Below are positions 15,140-22,088 of a stretch of 39,812 nt of DNA, in pieces. Location of the stretch: assembly GCF_041807705.1 (NCBI RefSeq), contig NZ_JBGTYY010000022.1:1-39812 (forward strand). Direction: 5' to 3'. The stretch comes from Mannheimia sp041807705. Lineage in GTDB: Bacteria > Pseudomonadota > Gammaproteobacteria > Enterobacterales > Pasteurellaceae. A program made the translations under genes and the position numbers. Under the pieces are notes generated by a model. That model was not told the DNA's origin, did no database searches, and saw only the letters and a program-made list of their open reading frames with translations. Every line of letters begins with the position of its first letter. The first letter of the stretch is position 1.

Positions 15140-15473
15140 TCATTTAAAACCCTGTTTAGCCTGTGCTTGCCACTCTCTGATACGGTCAATTTGATTAGCA
15201 CACAAATCACGCTCTCCCATTACTCTAACGAGATACTCGACCGTATCGCCGTAGGTTTTACCGCTAAACTCTGTCCGCTCGCACGGTACTAGGTATGCTG
15301 CTGGCGGATATAAATACTCAGTGCTGACGATTGTTTTGCTGGTGCNACTCTGTCCGCTCGCACGGTACTAGGTATGCTGCTGGCGGATATAAATACTCAG
15401 TGCTGACGATTGTTTTGCTGGTGCAGCCGCTTAATACTATCAGCCACGCCATTAGGCAAATCAGTTTTAGCAC
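15140..15473 (-). pseudogene. Rz1 outer-membrane spanin lipoprotein, interrupted by an assembly duplication
   Basis: Starting at GTG 15473 the frame encodes a lipoprotein signal with the lipobox LIVLSGC, then a Pro-containing stretch (YLYPPAAYLVP). It is nested inside Rz in another frame, as in lambda. At the N (15346) the frame breaks because a 78-bp segment is given twice. If one copy and the N are removed, the frame continues through GKTYGDTVEYLVRVMGERDL to a TGA at 15140-15142 and gives an 84-residue protein. The break is therefore most likely an assembly artefact and the gene is probably intact in nature. The outer-membrane subunit joins Rz to fuse the membranes in the last step of lysis. 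Confidence 0.75.
15268..15424. repeat. exact 78-bp tandem duplication around a single N (probable assembly join)
   Basis: Positions 15268-15345 and 15347-15424 are identical over 78 bp, with an N at 15346 between them. This is what results when two contigs with overlapping ends are placed side by side without merging. The extra 79 nt is not a multiple of three and breaks Rz1. Confidence 0.85.
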
Positions 15474-15746
15474 AACTGTCTTGGGCGAGAATTGACTTAA
15501 TCTCATTTTGAACAATCTCCACTTTATTTCGCAGCTCATTTGCAATTTTTTGGCTTTTTTCGACCGCTTGTCGCTCTTGCTCGAGCGTATCAGCAGCCGT
15601 TGATTGACTTTTTGTTGCTGTTCGATAGTTTGGGCTTGTATGTGGTTCTCGGCTCTTAAGCTATCTATAATCTGAGACTGACCCCATAACCATACACACA
15701 AGCCCAAAATCACAATGGCTATCGTGCCACTAATCCAGTTAAGCAT
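15397..15746 (-). pseudogene. Rz inner-membrane spanin, frameshifted
   Basis: From ATG 15746 the protein starts MLNWISGTIAIVILGLCVWL, a signal anchor, followed by a coiled coil rich in Gln (AQTIEQQQKVNQRLL). Near 15590 (codon 52) one nucleotide is missing. The next frame continues naturally as DTLEQERQAVEKSQKIANEL and NKVEIVQNEIKSI and ends in HQQNNRQH at TGA 15397-15399. The intact protein would be about 117 residues, normal for Rz. Because of the slip, the first frame runs on into Rz1 sequence, giving a misleading fused ORF. It overlaps the endolysin end by 28 nt. Either the prophage is decaying or this is a sequencing error. Confidence 0.75.
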
Positions 15747-16288
15747 AATGCTTTCTCCTTTTCACGGCGGATAACCAATCCGTTCAACACCTTACCACTG
15801 GCACGAATAAAGTCAGGTAGTCGATGACACATCTCCTCAAATTGTTTATTCACTGCGAGTTTATGGATGGTAGTCTGCACATATTGACCTTGTTTATTCC
15901 GATAAAATCTCATGTTATAACAACCCATATTAAATACAGCGGACGTCATTCCCGAAAATTGATTATCGTTCATGTCTTTACCATTAAAATGACGATTGAC
16001 ACAACTCTCCGCAATCTTCAAATCTTTTGCCCAACGCTCAGCAATTTCTTTGTCAGAATAAATACGATTTGGGTCAATCTTTTCACCGCCAAACTCCGTT
16101 GAGCCAATGCCAACCGTGATTACATCGGCAGGGCATTTATACGGATCACGTCTGCAACCCTCAGCATTACCGATAATCTCTAATCCAGCTTGGTTAGTGC
16201 GGATTTCGGGATGTTGATATTGGACTAATGTAATAATGGCAGCGATACCACAAACGATACCACTGCCATATTTAAGGCTTTTACTCAT
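15719..16288 (-). CDS. SAR endolysin, GH24 lysozyme (P1/P21 Lyz type)
   Basis: The protein has 189 residues from ATG 16288, which has AAAGGGG seven nt upstream. An N-terminal weakly hydrophobic segment (GSGIVCGIAAIITLV, residues 8-22) is a signal-anchor-release domain. The catalytic triad fits T4-type lysozymes, with Glu43, eight residues, Cys52, five residues and Thr58 (E-x8-C-x5-T). The Cys variant is known from P1 and P21 Lyz. Later signature regions are DKEIAERWAKDLKIAE and NDNQFSGMTSAVFNMGC. It degrades peptidoglycan after release from the membrane, and fits a pinholin-type holin upstream. Confidence 0.93.
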   Translation of the reverse strand: MSKSLKYGSGIVCGIAAIITLVQYQHPEIRTNQAGLEIIGNAEGCRRDPYKCPADVITVGIGSTEFGGEKIDPNRIYSDKEIAERWAKDLKIAESCVNRHFNGKDMNDNQFSGMTSAVFNMGCYNMRFYRNKQGQYVQTTIHKLAVNKQFEEMCHRLPDFIRASGKVLNGLVIRREKEKALCLTGLVAR

Positions 16289-16526
16289 CACTTAGCCCCT
16301 TTCTCAATCTTGCCATTTTCGCTTGATGAAGCTCTTCCGCCCGTTCATCTTCACGCTTACGCCGTTTACCATCTTCACAACGCTGATACAAATTCGCACA
16401 AGCTGTAACAATACCAATAGCTAGGCTTAATATCATTAAGTTTTGCTGATCGCTTAACCAAGCAATAAAACCACCAAAGCTAGACCAAATATAGCTTTGC
16501 GTCCCCATATCTTTCATATATTTCAT
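16281..16526 (-). CDS. phage holin, class II (HP1-type)
   Basis: The protein has 81 residues from ATG 16526, preceded by GAGGTGGAGT. It has two predicted membrane helices, SYIWSSFGGFIAWL and LMILSLAIGIVTACANLY, and a strongly charged C-terminus (RCEDGKRRKREDERAEEL), the usual plan of a two-helix holin. The endolysin gene overlaps its end by 8 nt. Together with a signal-anchor endolysin this suggests pinholin-style lysis. A late promoter and a terminator stand just upstream (16551-16663). The in-frame ATG at 16538 is less likely because it overlaps the RBS. Confidence 0.85.
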   Translation of the reverse strand: MKYMKDMGTQSYIWSSFGGFIAWLSDQQNLMILSLAIGIVTACANLYQRCEDGKRRKREDERAEELHQAKMARLRKGLSDE

Positions 16527-16550
16527 ACTCCACCTCATTTTTGAGGCAAT

Positions 16551-16583
16551 AAAAAAGCCCCGACTGGAAAACCAATCAGGGCT
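16551..16583 (-). terminator. tR'-like terminator upstream of the holin
   Basis: AGCCCTGATTGG and CCAGTCGGGGCT form a 12-bp stem (two G-T pairs) with a TTTT loop, followed by TTTTTT on the minus strand. It lies between the late promoter and the holin, so late genes need antitermination, as in the lambda pR'-tR' arrangement. Confidence 0.82.
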
Positions 16584-16634
16584 ATAAAAATAGTGTTGCG
16601 TAATGCACTTGCACTAATCGCAAGGATTACATAA

Positions 16635-16663
16635 ACGATACACTTTCAGGTGAACCTTGTCAA
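16635..16663 (-). promoter_or_regulatory. pR'-like late promoter
   Basis: TTGACA, a 17-nt spacer, then TATCGT on the minus strand. The -35 overlaps the stop codon of the small peptide gene upstream. The transcript would start near 16628 and meet the terminator at 16551-16583 about 45 nt later, a natural target for the Q protein at 19037-19396. Confidence 0.65.
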
Positions 16664-16776
16664 TCTTTTTTGACCACTTGAGCACTACCGCCACAATAAT
16701 GTCCATCGCAATCACTACTTAAATCTAACGCATACGCACCAACAAAGCATAAACCGACTAAAATATATTTCAACAT
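16660..16776 (-). CDS. small exported peptide with DCDGxxC motif, copy 1
   Basis: This 38-residue ORF starts MLKYILVGLCFVGAYALDLS and has SDCDGHYCGG near its end. The N-terminus is a signal peptide and the mature part would have two cysteines. GAGGTG precedes the ATG by 4 nt. A second gene of the same plan is at 32793-32900 (DCDGKIC). Both follow an antirepressor gene and the same USS hairpin and leader, so this is a conserved pair of genes. No function is known. Confidence 0.65.
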   Translation of the reverse strand: MLKYILVGLCFVGAYALDLSSDCDGHYCGGSAQVVKKD

Positions 16777-16811
16777 ACAGCACCTCGCCCAAATTTCATG
16801 TGTAGAAATCC

Positions 16812-16836
16812 ACCGCTTGATGTTTCACAAGCGGTC
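16812..16836 (-). terminator. uptake-sequence hairpin after antirepressor 2
   Basis: ACCGCTTG and CAAGCGGT pair around an 8-nt loop. The sequence after the stem (GGATTTCTACACATGAAATTT) is similar to that behind the hairpin at 32737-32758. Confidence 0.55.
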
Positions 16837-16858
16837 AGTTTGAGTTAATTTTTTGCAA

Positions 16859-17545
16859 TTAGAATGTTGGCTGTTTGAATGTTGGGTCAAAGCTTCGAAT
16901 ATGTTTCAGCACTCGCCAGTTGCTGTCGTAGTCATATTGGAAATCTTTGGTTAGTCGATTGATCACTTTGTGGGCATTTCTAGCGGTTGTTGCATATTCA
17001 AAACCTTGCCCATAAATATTGCCCGACATATTTGAACCTAATTTTTCAAATGCCGAATAAATATGGCGGAATGTGTGAATACCACGAATGAATGCGAACC
17101 ACGCCCAAGCGAGATCGAGCAATTCATCTTCGGTAAATTCAAAGGTGTATTTCTTTGGTGGTGGAGCAAGCGGTGCGATTTGCTGATTATTTTGCGAATA
17201 TTGCCCAGTCTTGCGAATTTGCGGTAACACTTCGGCTGTAACCCATTTTCTGAAACGATGTGGCACTGAACCTTTTTTCACGGCTTCACGACAACGGAGG
17301 ATTAAGGTGTACATTCCGCTTTCGCTGATGATGTTCATTTCCTGCTGTCCGCCAAGGGTGTTACTTAAAGTTACACCCTTTTCATCATCGTCTAATGCTA
17401 GTAGAGCTTTACGATTATTATCAATACCGATAGCATCACATACATCTTTTGCAACGAACCAAGGTTCGCCATTTACTGCGATTACACGGATTGCTGAATT
17501 TTCAAAATTGAATGTAGAAAGTTGAGTAGAAGTTTGATTAGTCAT
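16859..17545 (-). CDS. phage antirepressor 2: Bro-N + P22_AR_C
   Basis: The protein has 228 residues from ATG 17545 (MTNQTSTQLSTFNFENSAIR), with AAAAGGAAATAAAGCG upstream. The frame stays open to 17653, but that extension is the translation of the C4-like RNA and is not the start. Bro-N covers residues 15-125 (IRVIAVNGEPWFVAKDVCDA, SESGMYTLILRCREAVKKGS). The C-terminal P22_AR_C-like part holds ELLDLAWAWFAFIRGIHTF and FEYATTARNAHKVINRLT. It is a close paralogue of 8476-9138 in the N-terminal half, while the C-terminal half differs more. It lies between the nuclease gene and the lysis cassette. Confidence 0.9.
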   Translation of the reverse strand: MTNQTSTQLSTFNFENSAIRVIAVNGEPWFVAKDVCDAIGIDNNRKALLALDDDEKGVTLSNTLGGQQEMNIISESGMYTLILRCREAVKKGSVPHRFRKWVTAEVLPQIRKTGQYSQNNQQIAPLAPPPKKYTFEFTEDELLDLAWAWFAFIRGIHTFRHIYSAFEKLGSNMSGNIYGQGFEYATTARNAHKVINRLTKDFQYDYDSNWRVLKHIRSFDPTFKQPTF

Positions 17546-17585
17546 CGCTTTATTTCCTTTTGAGAGAAATCCCGATAAATCGGGC

Positions 17586-17661
17586 GGTCGAGAGCTCAAA
17601 ACTCGTAAAGCATCGAGCGGAGTTATTTCCTTGCGGTATTGTATTCCTCGCACTCTCGACC
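17586..17661 (-). ncRNA. C4-like antisense RNA element 2
   Basis: A 76-nt element with closing stem GGTCGAGAGT / GCTCTCGACC, the conserved words GGAATACAATACC and GGAAATAA, an inner stem TGCG/CGCA and a 3' stem CTCG/CGAG. Compared with the copies at 9188 and 31909, the stems change on both sides, so the structure is kept. A CCCGAT/ATCGGG hairpin follows, as a hairpin follows copy 1. It stands just upstream of antirepressor 2. Confidence 0.72.
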
Positions 17662-17707
17662 ATTGTAAAAAATTGTTATTTTTTGACCGCTTGTAAATTG
17701 CAGATAC

Positions 17708-17740
17708 AAAAAAATCACGCTGACGGGGTGAATTACCGTG
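17708..17740 (-). promoter_or_regulatory. attenuator-like hairpin upstream of C4 element 2
   Basis: On the minus strand CACGG-TAAT-TCACCCCGT-CAG-CGTGA-TTTTTTT allows ACGG/CCGT or TCAC/GTGA pairing. Only the latter is next to the T run. This is the same general plan as at 9313 and 31824. Confidence 0.5.
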
Positions 17741-17769
17741 CTTTATAAGGCTTTTGAGACCTTGAAAAC

Positions 17770-17804
17770 ATCATAATAAAAAAGCCCCTTGGCTGTCAAG
17801 GGGC
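17770..17804 (-). promoter_or_regulatory. overlapping terminator of the nuclease gene and promoter of antirepressor 2
   Basis: CCCCTTG-ACAG-CCAAGGGG-CTTTTTT is a strong terminator (17778-17804) following the nuclease stop. The same bases hold a promoter, TTGACA, 18 nt, TATGAT (17770-17799). One short sequence both ends one unit and starts the next. Confidence 0.65.
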
Positions 17805-17811
17805 GATATGG

Positions 17812-18957
17812 TTATTTCTTTCTTGAGAAATTTTCATCATTTTGACAATATTCTAAACAATCTCGAATTAAGCCACTGATTCTTAGAATATTTTCAGGCC
17901 TGTTAATTATAATGTTGTTACCATTGACTTCCAAACCAGCTCGTTGGATTTCTGCCTGGTGGATATCAAGTAGCTCTAATGGTACATTGATACACGGTTG
18001 CTGTTTATTATCGAAATATCTCAAAATCCAACGATTAGATTTACCTTGATATAAAACACTAAAATAACTTTCAGTGTCTTTTGCGACTAATTCCGTATTC
18101 TCGCCAAGAATTAATACAACATAATCAAACAGCAATCGTTCCGTATATGTAGTAACAATCTTGCTATTTGTTGCATCAATAATTGGAGCTTTTTCGTCAA
18201 TTTCAGTATTCTCTGTTTCTTTTGGCTCAGGCCCTTGAACTTGGCTTGAAAGTCCAGATACAACCATTGCACTAACCGCTTTCTCTACGGCTTGTTTCAC
18301 AATCGGTGTTATCGAATCAATAAAACGTTGATTTAATTGTCTACCTACATTAGAGCGACCAGCAACATATCTTACAAATTCTTGATCGACTTCTTTTAAG
18401 CTTTCACTAATTGTTTTTGTAAATGCGGATAAATAGACACTTTCTTCGGCTAATGTTCGCAAAGCTTCGGGTTGGAAACGGTCGTGGCAAAATTGGCTTA
18501 ATTGATTTATTTTGGAATCATCTACATTTTCAAAGTTAATTCTTAAGAATGGAGCTTCATCCATTATGTTTTTATCTTTTAAATCAGTAAAAAAACGCCA
18601 TTCTCTTCCGTTAGTGACGGCTGCAACTGTTACCTCTGGAGTTGCATTAAAATATCTGGATAACTGCGGAGAATGATTTGTTAAATTTTCATTATACGAT
18701 TTTGCCTCAATGAACATAACAGGGACATCGTGACAAAATAGAGCATAATCAACTCGTTCACCATTTTTAGCTCCTGGAAAATCAGCACCATATTCAGCTC
18801 GTACTTTAGTTGGATCATATGGGTTAAATCCTAGAATATCTAATAATGGAAGAATTAAAGCCTGTTTAGTTGTTTCTTCAGTGGTGCAATGTGAACCTAC
18901 TTTAATAACGTGTTGAATGTGAGATAACACTCTTTCTTTGAATATATTTTGGCTCAT
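17812..18957 (-). CDS. HsdR N-terminal-type restriction nuclease, stand-alone (PD-(D/E)xK)
   Basis: This 381-residue protein is read from ATG 18957 (MSQNIFKERVLSHIQHV). GGAG lies upstream of that codon, while the ATG at 18972 has none. Residues 25-130 match the N-terminal domain of type I restriction R subunits: TKQALILPLLDILGFNPYDP, RAEYGADFPG, then the nuclease motif Asp70 (ERVDYALF) to Glu84-x-Lys86 (FIEAKSYNE), and later AAVTNGREWRFF. The C-terminal 200 residues are a helical linker and an unrecognised beta-rich domain (YFSVLYQGKSNRWILRYF). No methylase or specificity gene adjoins it. It stands between Q and antirepressor 2 with its own terminator, so it is a moron. A role against competing phage DNA is likely but not shown. 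Confidence 0.8.
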   Translation of the reverse strand: MSQNIFKERVLSHIQHVIKVGSHCTTEETTKQALILPLLDILGFNPYDPTKVRAEYGADFPGAKNGERVDYALFCHDVPVMFIEAKSYNENLTNHSPQLSRYFNATPEVTVAAVTNGREWRFFTDLKDKNIMDEAPFLRINFENVDDSKINQLSQFCHDRFQPEALRTLAEESVYLSAFTKTISESLKEVDQEFVRYVAGRSNVGRQLNQRFIDSITPIVKQAVEKAVSAMVVSGLSSQVQGPEPKETENTEIDEKAPIIDATNSKIVTTYTERLLFDYVVLILGENTELVAKDTESYFSVLYQGKSNRWILRYFDNKQQPCINVPLELLDIHQAEIQRAGLEVNGNNIIINRPENILRISGLIRDCLEYCQNDENFSRKK

Positions 18958-19036
18958 TTTCAAAATCTCCATAGGTAAAAGGAGCTTATACTCTATCGTA
19001 TTTATTAGAATGAAACCGTGATGTAGATCACATTAT

Positions 19037-19396
19037 TTAAACTACCAACGCCAATTTCAACCCAACTACCACACCCAGCACATACATTTCCGCCTGTGCC
19101 AATTCTCGTTTAAAGGTGGAGTGACTGATACCTAATACTTTTTCGATTTGTGTATCAGATACCCTTGCTGCATACCGACCAATCAGCACCTCATATTGTT
19201 GAGGCTCTTGCTCTTTAAGTTGCTTGATACAACGGTCAATTTCAAAAATGGATTCGTCAGTTAAACGTAATATGCGGTGGTTGCTTGCCGATACAGCGGG
19301 TTTCATACCTGCTGCCACACAGGGAAATTCCGTGCCGAGTCTGCCGTTGGCGGAATAACCCCAAAAACGTAAAATACCTTTAATATCAATTAACAT
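19037..19396 (-). CDS. late antitermination protein Q-like
   Basis: The protein has 119 residues and fits the phage antitermination Q family (PF06530 type). It starts MLIDIKGILRFWGYSANGRL, then GTEFPCVAAGMKPAVSAS, then a helix-turn-helix-like C-terminal part (QYEVLIGRYAARVSDTQIEK, LGISHSTFKRELAQAE). It lets RNA polymerase read through terminators after the late promoter. Its ATG lies inside the end of rusA (11-nt overlap), so it is the last gene of the pR operon. In lambda Q lies directly before pR'. Here the nuclease, antirepressor 2 and a small peptide gene separate Q from the pR'-like promoter at 16635. Confidence 0.8.
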   Translation of the reverse strand: MLIDIKGILRFWGYSANGRLGTEFPCVAAGMKPAVSASNHRILRLTDESIFEIDRCIKQLKEQEPQQYEVLIGRYAARVSDTQIEKVLGISHSTFKRELAQAEMYVLGVVVGLKLALVV

Positions 19397-19745
19397 CTAG
19401 CCTCTCCTTAATCCTTACAATTACCGCACCGCCTTTTTGATTGCCCTTGTCCTCAAATGTCAGTTTTTTGACATATTTTCGGGAGTCATCAACAATGACT
19501 TTGCTATATACCAACGAATCTAAAATACATTTGCCTAAGTTATCCAAATCCCTATCTCGGTTGTCTGGGAAGTAAACATCGCACTCAATTTCAACCTGTC
19601 CGCCAAATTTAGGTTTATTCTGTGCTGCGAGAAATGTTGCTCATTGGTAATCTTTACCTCGTTTACACACCACTCGTCTTGTTTTGCTCACCCACCGCCA
19701 ATAGTCATTTACACTTGGCGGATAGGGCAGCACTAATTCAACCAT
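19386..19745 (-). pseudogene. rusA: rusA, Holliday-junction resolvase, with in-frame TGA
   Basis: From ATG 19745 the frame encodes MVELVLPYPPSVNDYWRWVS, the typical RusA start, but codon 35 is TGA (19641-19643). The same frame then continues without any shift: ATFLAAQNKPKFGGQVEIEC, FPDNRDRDLDNLGKCILDS (the D-x-D-N-x-x-K active-site motif at residues 66-72), and VIVDDSRKYVKKL (third catalytic Asp). It stops at 19386. The complete protein would be 119 residues, the normal length. A single base change (for example CGA or TGG to TGA) is enough to explain the stop. It is thus a recent pseudogene, a sequencing error, or much less likely a read-through gene. Confidence 0.85.
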
Positions 19746-20766
19746 CAATTTCTAACGCCCCCAAACCTATCGCTCGGTCTAAAAACTTAACCAACAACTC
19801 CAACTGTGAGCCGTAATCTTGTTCAAATTTACCCACATTGCGGTGTAATTCATCGTGATGAATACGGCAGAGCGGAATAACGAATAAATCGTGCTGTTTG
19901 CTCCCCATCGCTCCGCCATAGCCGATAATATGATGTGGGTCGTCTGCTTGTTGCCCACAACACATACAAGGTTGTGCTTTTACAAACTGCAACCACTTAC
20001 GCCATTCAAACCGCTGTAATTTCGGTTTTGCCATAAATGCCGCCAACGGCTCCGGCTCGACTTTCAGTTTTAACGTTTCAGCCCATTGTTTTAGATTGGA
20101 TCGAGCATTAGGCACATCATCAAAACCGATATTGCTTTCTCGGCTGAAACCGCTATTATTTAAAGCTGGATAACCTAAGAATAGCTGCAATGCATTATCC
20201 TCTAATTCATTTAGCAGACCTTTCATACTCGCAAATAACACCAAGTCAGAAAATTCAATCGAGGTGTATTGCGTTTTGCGTAAAGTTAATCGGATTTGTT
20301 GAGCTATAAATCTTTCCCAATTTTCGTCCGCCAACTCTTCTAGTTTTTCGGTTTGGATTTCTCCGTCCATTCTCATTTTGTCGTGATGCCAACAGAGATT
20401 TACTGCACTGTTTTTATTCTCTACCAGCACTTTTTCCGTATGGCAGTATTTGCCATCTCGGCATTGGCAGGTCTGAATAGATTTCACAAATCGCATATAC
20501 GGAAATTCGTTGTTATATCTATCACGCGTATTTAATGCCGCTCTCACGTTTTCCGATTTCGCAAATGCTGCTAGCTCTTTACAAGCGGTCGAATTTTCGG
20601 AAACATTTGCAACCTTACCTGATTTAACCGTCGCTAAATCAGTCGGTGCCGGTTGCAATAATGTCCGCTCACCGAATGCGGCAGGAGAAACATCTTTAGG
20701 CATACGGTAAAACACAATGCCGACTTCAGTTTGGAAATAAGGTGTCAGTAATAAACTTTCCGCCAT
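19738..20766 (-). CDS. DUF968 protein with Ref-like HNH nuclease domain
   Basis: The protein has 342 residues from ATG 20766 (MAESLLLTPYFQTEVGIV). TGGGGGCAG is a good ribosome-binding site, and this ATG overlaps the previous stop (TAATG), so it is preferred to the ATG at 20778. The first part has a DUF968-type cysteine region (IQTCQCRDGKYCHTEKVLVE, NLCWHHDKMR). The last 90 residues form an HNH domain with CMCC, DDPHHIIGYGGAMGSKQHD, FVIPLCRIHHDELH and GKFEQDYG, close to the P1 Ref nuclease type. It probably nicks DNA in phage recombination. It is coupled to rusA downstream (8-nt overlap). Confidence 0.88.
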   Translation of the reverse strand: MAESLLLTPYFQTEVGIVFYRMPKDVSPAAFGERTLLQPAPTDLATVKSGKVANVSENSTACKELAAFAKSENVRAALNTRDRYNNEFPYMRFVKSIQTCQCRDGKYCHTEKVLVENKNSAVNLCWHHDKMRMDGEIQTEKLEELADENWERFIAQQIRLTLRKTQYTSIEFSDLVLFASMKGLLNELEDNALQLFLGYPALNNSGFSRESNIGFDDVPNARSNLKQWAETLKLKVEPEPLAAFMAKPKLQRFEWRKWLQFVKAQPCMCCGQQADDPHHIIGYGGAMGSKQHDLFVIPLCRIHHDELHRNVGKFEQDYGSQLELLVKFLDRAIGLGALEIDG

Positions 20767-20891
20767 TACTGCCCCCATTTCTCGGTATCATCATAGGCTT
20801 GAACGAGCAACATAAATACACCAACACAAAGTAAAAAAATGAATATGCCAATTACCGCACCAAGACCAATAAATAATTCCCAGTAGTTCAT
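20766..20891 (-). CDS. small single-helix membrane protein
   Basis: A 41-residue ORF, MNYWELFIGLGAVIGIFIFL then LCVGVFMLLVQAYDDTEKWG, with one long hydrophobic helix. It lies between the methylase stop (20893) and the DUF968 start, sharing one base with the latter (TAATG). The tight packing argues that it is translated. Its role is unknown. Confidence 0.65.
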   Translation of the reverse strand: MNYWELFIGLGAVIGIFIFLLCVGVFMLLVQAYDDTEKWGQ

Positions 20892-20892
20892 T

Positions 20893-21456
20893 CTATTTTC
20901 CCCATTCCTTGATTTTATCTAGTGGCATTTGACGGGTGACAATTCCTTCCACAAACGGGTCGAACACCGCTACCATCGAGCCTTTGTTGTTGCCTTTCAC
21001 TTCCTCGCCTGTGAGCGGATTAATAAAATTAATACGCCCACCGATAATGTCGATCACCTCACTAGCGTTTTCTTGGATAACCTGATACCAACGAGTAGAT
21101 TTGTCTGCCGGCAACAGCATTACCACAATATGACCGGCTTTTTTCAGCTCCGCAGCACGCTGAACAAAAGGGAGTGGATTGCTATATGGCGGATTAACGA
21201 AGATACGGAGTAATTCGCCCCAATCTGCCACACGTTCCAAGATCACATCGAGCAAGTTTTCTGCCAAGAAATCCTCGGCAATCTGACCACTTAGCGTGTC
21301 TTCGTCCAAGCCTTCTGCCGCTTTGCCAATCCAGTAGCTATACAATGCGTTTTAGCCGTTAGAACAACCGTCAATGTGAAACCACGCATAGCGATGATTT
21401 AGCCAATTACGGAAATACTTTGGCGTTTGGTAAGTGTCTTTATCAAAATCTGTCAT
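20893..21456 (-). pseudogene. phage DNA N-6-adenine methyltransferase (Dam type), with in-frame TAA
   Basis: From ATG 21456 the frame gives MTDFDKDTYQTPKYFRNWLN, then a segment containing WFHIDGCSNG, and then TAA at codon 35 (21352-21354). It continues in the same frame with NALYSYWIGKAAEGLDEDTL and IFVNPPYSNPLPFVQRAAEL (catalytic NPPY), and LLPADKSTRWYQVIQENA, and ends at 20893. A complete protein would be 187 residues, normal for this family. One base change (AAA to TAA) explains the stop. Internal starts after the stop would lose the cofactor-binding segment. It is coupled to the P gene upstream (ATGCAATGACAG region). Confidence 0.82.
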
Positions 21457-22088
21457 TGCATTGCTCCTGCTTGTTTCTTCTCGTCCAAAATTCGCTGAAT
21501 GCGTGGATCTATTGGCACTTTCTTTTTCTCTTCGATTACTGGCTTAGGAGGTGGAATTTGTTCACCGCTCATAATCCGTTTTGCCATCTCTACTAACGCT
21601 TTTTCAGCTTGGTTACGTAATGTTTCATCTTTCCAACTATGTTTTCGATTTCGTTCATAAAGGTCAGTTAAGAGCCAATATTCAGCGTTTGAACGAAACT
21701 TAAAATTATCGATTTCAGTAAACCCAAAAGCGGAAAAATGATTTAAACGCTTGAGGAATTGATCCATATCAGGCAAACCTAATTCTGCGTAGTCAATGGA
21801 TTTACACCATTCGAGGAATTGTCCAAAGCTCGGTAAATAGGGATTTTTATCGGTATCCGCAATTTTCAAGCCTCGTTCAACTTCTTTTGGCGTTAAGCGA
21901 TTTTCAATCAACAAACGAACCCATTCACGGCGAGCATTATCATATTCGGCTTGACTCTTGATATTGGCTCGCCAGCCTAAGTGAGTTGCTTTCAAGCGGT
22001 TGAAAATCTTGGTTGTTTCCACCTCTGCTTGTTCCACAATCTCAACAGGTAATACTTGATTTTGAGTCGTTGTAGCTAAAATTCCCAT
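21453..22088 (-). CDS. replication protein P-like helicase loader
   Basis: The protein has 211 residues. It has the layout of lambda P-type loaders: IFNRLKATHLGWRANIKSQA, then EWVRLLIENRLTPKEVERGL, and LPSFGQFLEWCKSID, where the SFGQFLEWC segment is typical. Its C-terminus is basic and Pro-rich. P proteins bring the host DnaB helicase to the O protein at the origin. GGAGGAGGG precedes the ATG, and it overlaps the O gene end by 13 nt. Confidence 0.85.
   Translation of the reverse strand: MGILATTTQNQVLPVEIVEQAEVETTKIFNRLKATHLGWRANIKSQAEYDNARREWVRLLIENRLTPKEVERGLKIADTDKNPYLPSFGQFLEWCKSIDYAELGLPDMDQFLKRLNHFSAFGFTEIDNFKFRSNAEYWLLTDLYERNRKHSWKDETLRNQAEKALVEMAKRIMSGEQIPPPKPVIEEKKKVPIDPRIQRILDEKKQAGAMQ

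Noticed and set aside
15318..15746. Single ORF joining the Rz N-terminus, Rz1 and the duplicated segment
   Set aside because: It results from a 1-nt slip plus the 78-bp duplication and crosses an N. It is not a real fusion protein.
17546..17653. Upstream extension of antirepressor 2 (36 more codons)
   Set aside because: These codons are the C4-like RNA and the following leader. The proper ATG with RBS is 17545, matching the paralogue start.
19641..19643. Selenocysteine or programmed read-through at the rusA TGA
   Set aside because: No selenocysteine hairpin is visible after the codon, RusA has no Sec at this place, and a neighbouring gene shows a similar TAA lesion.
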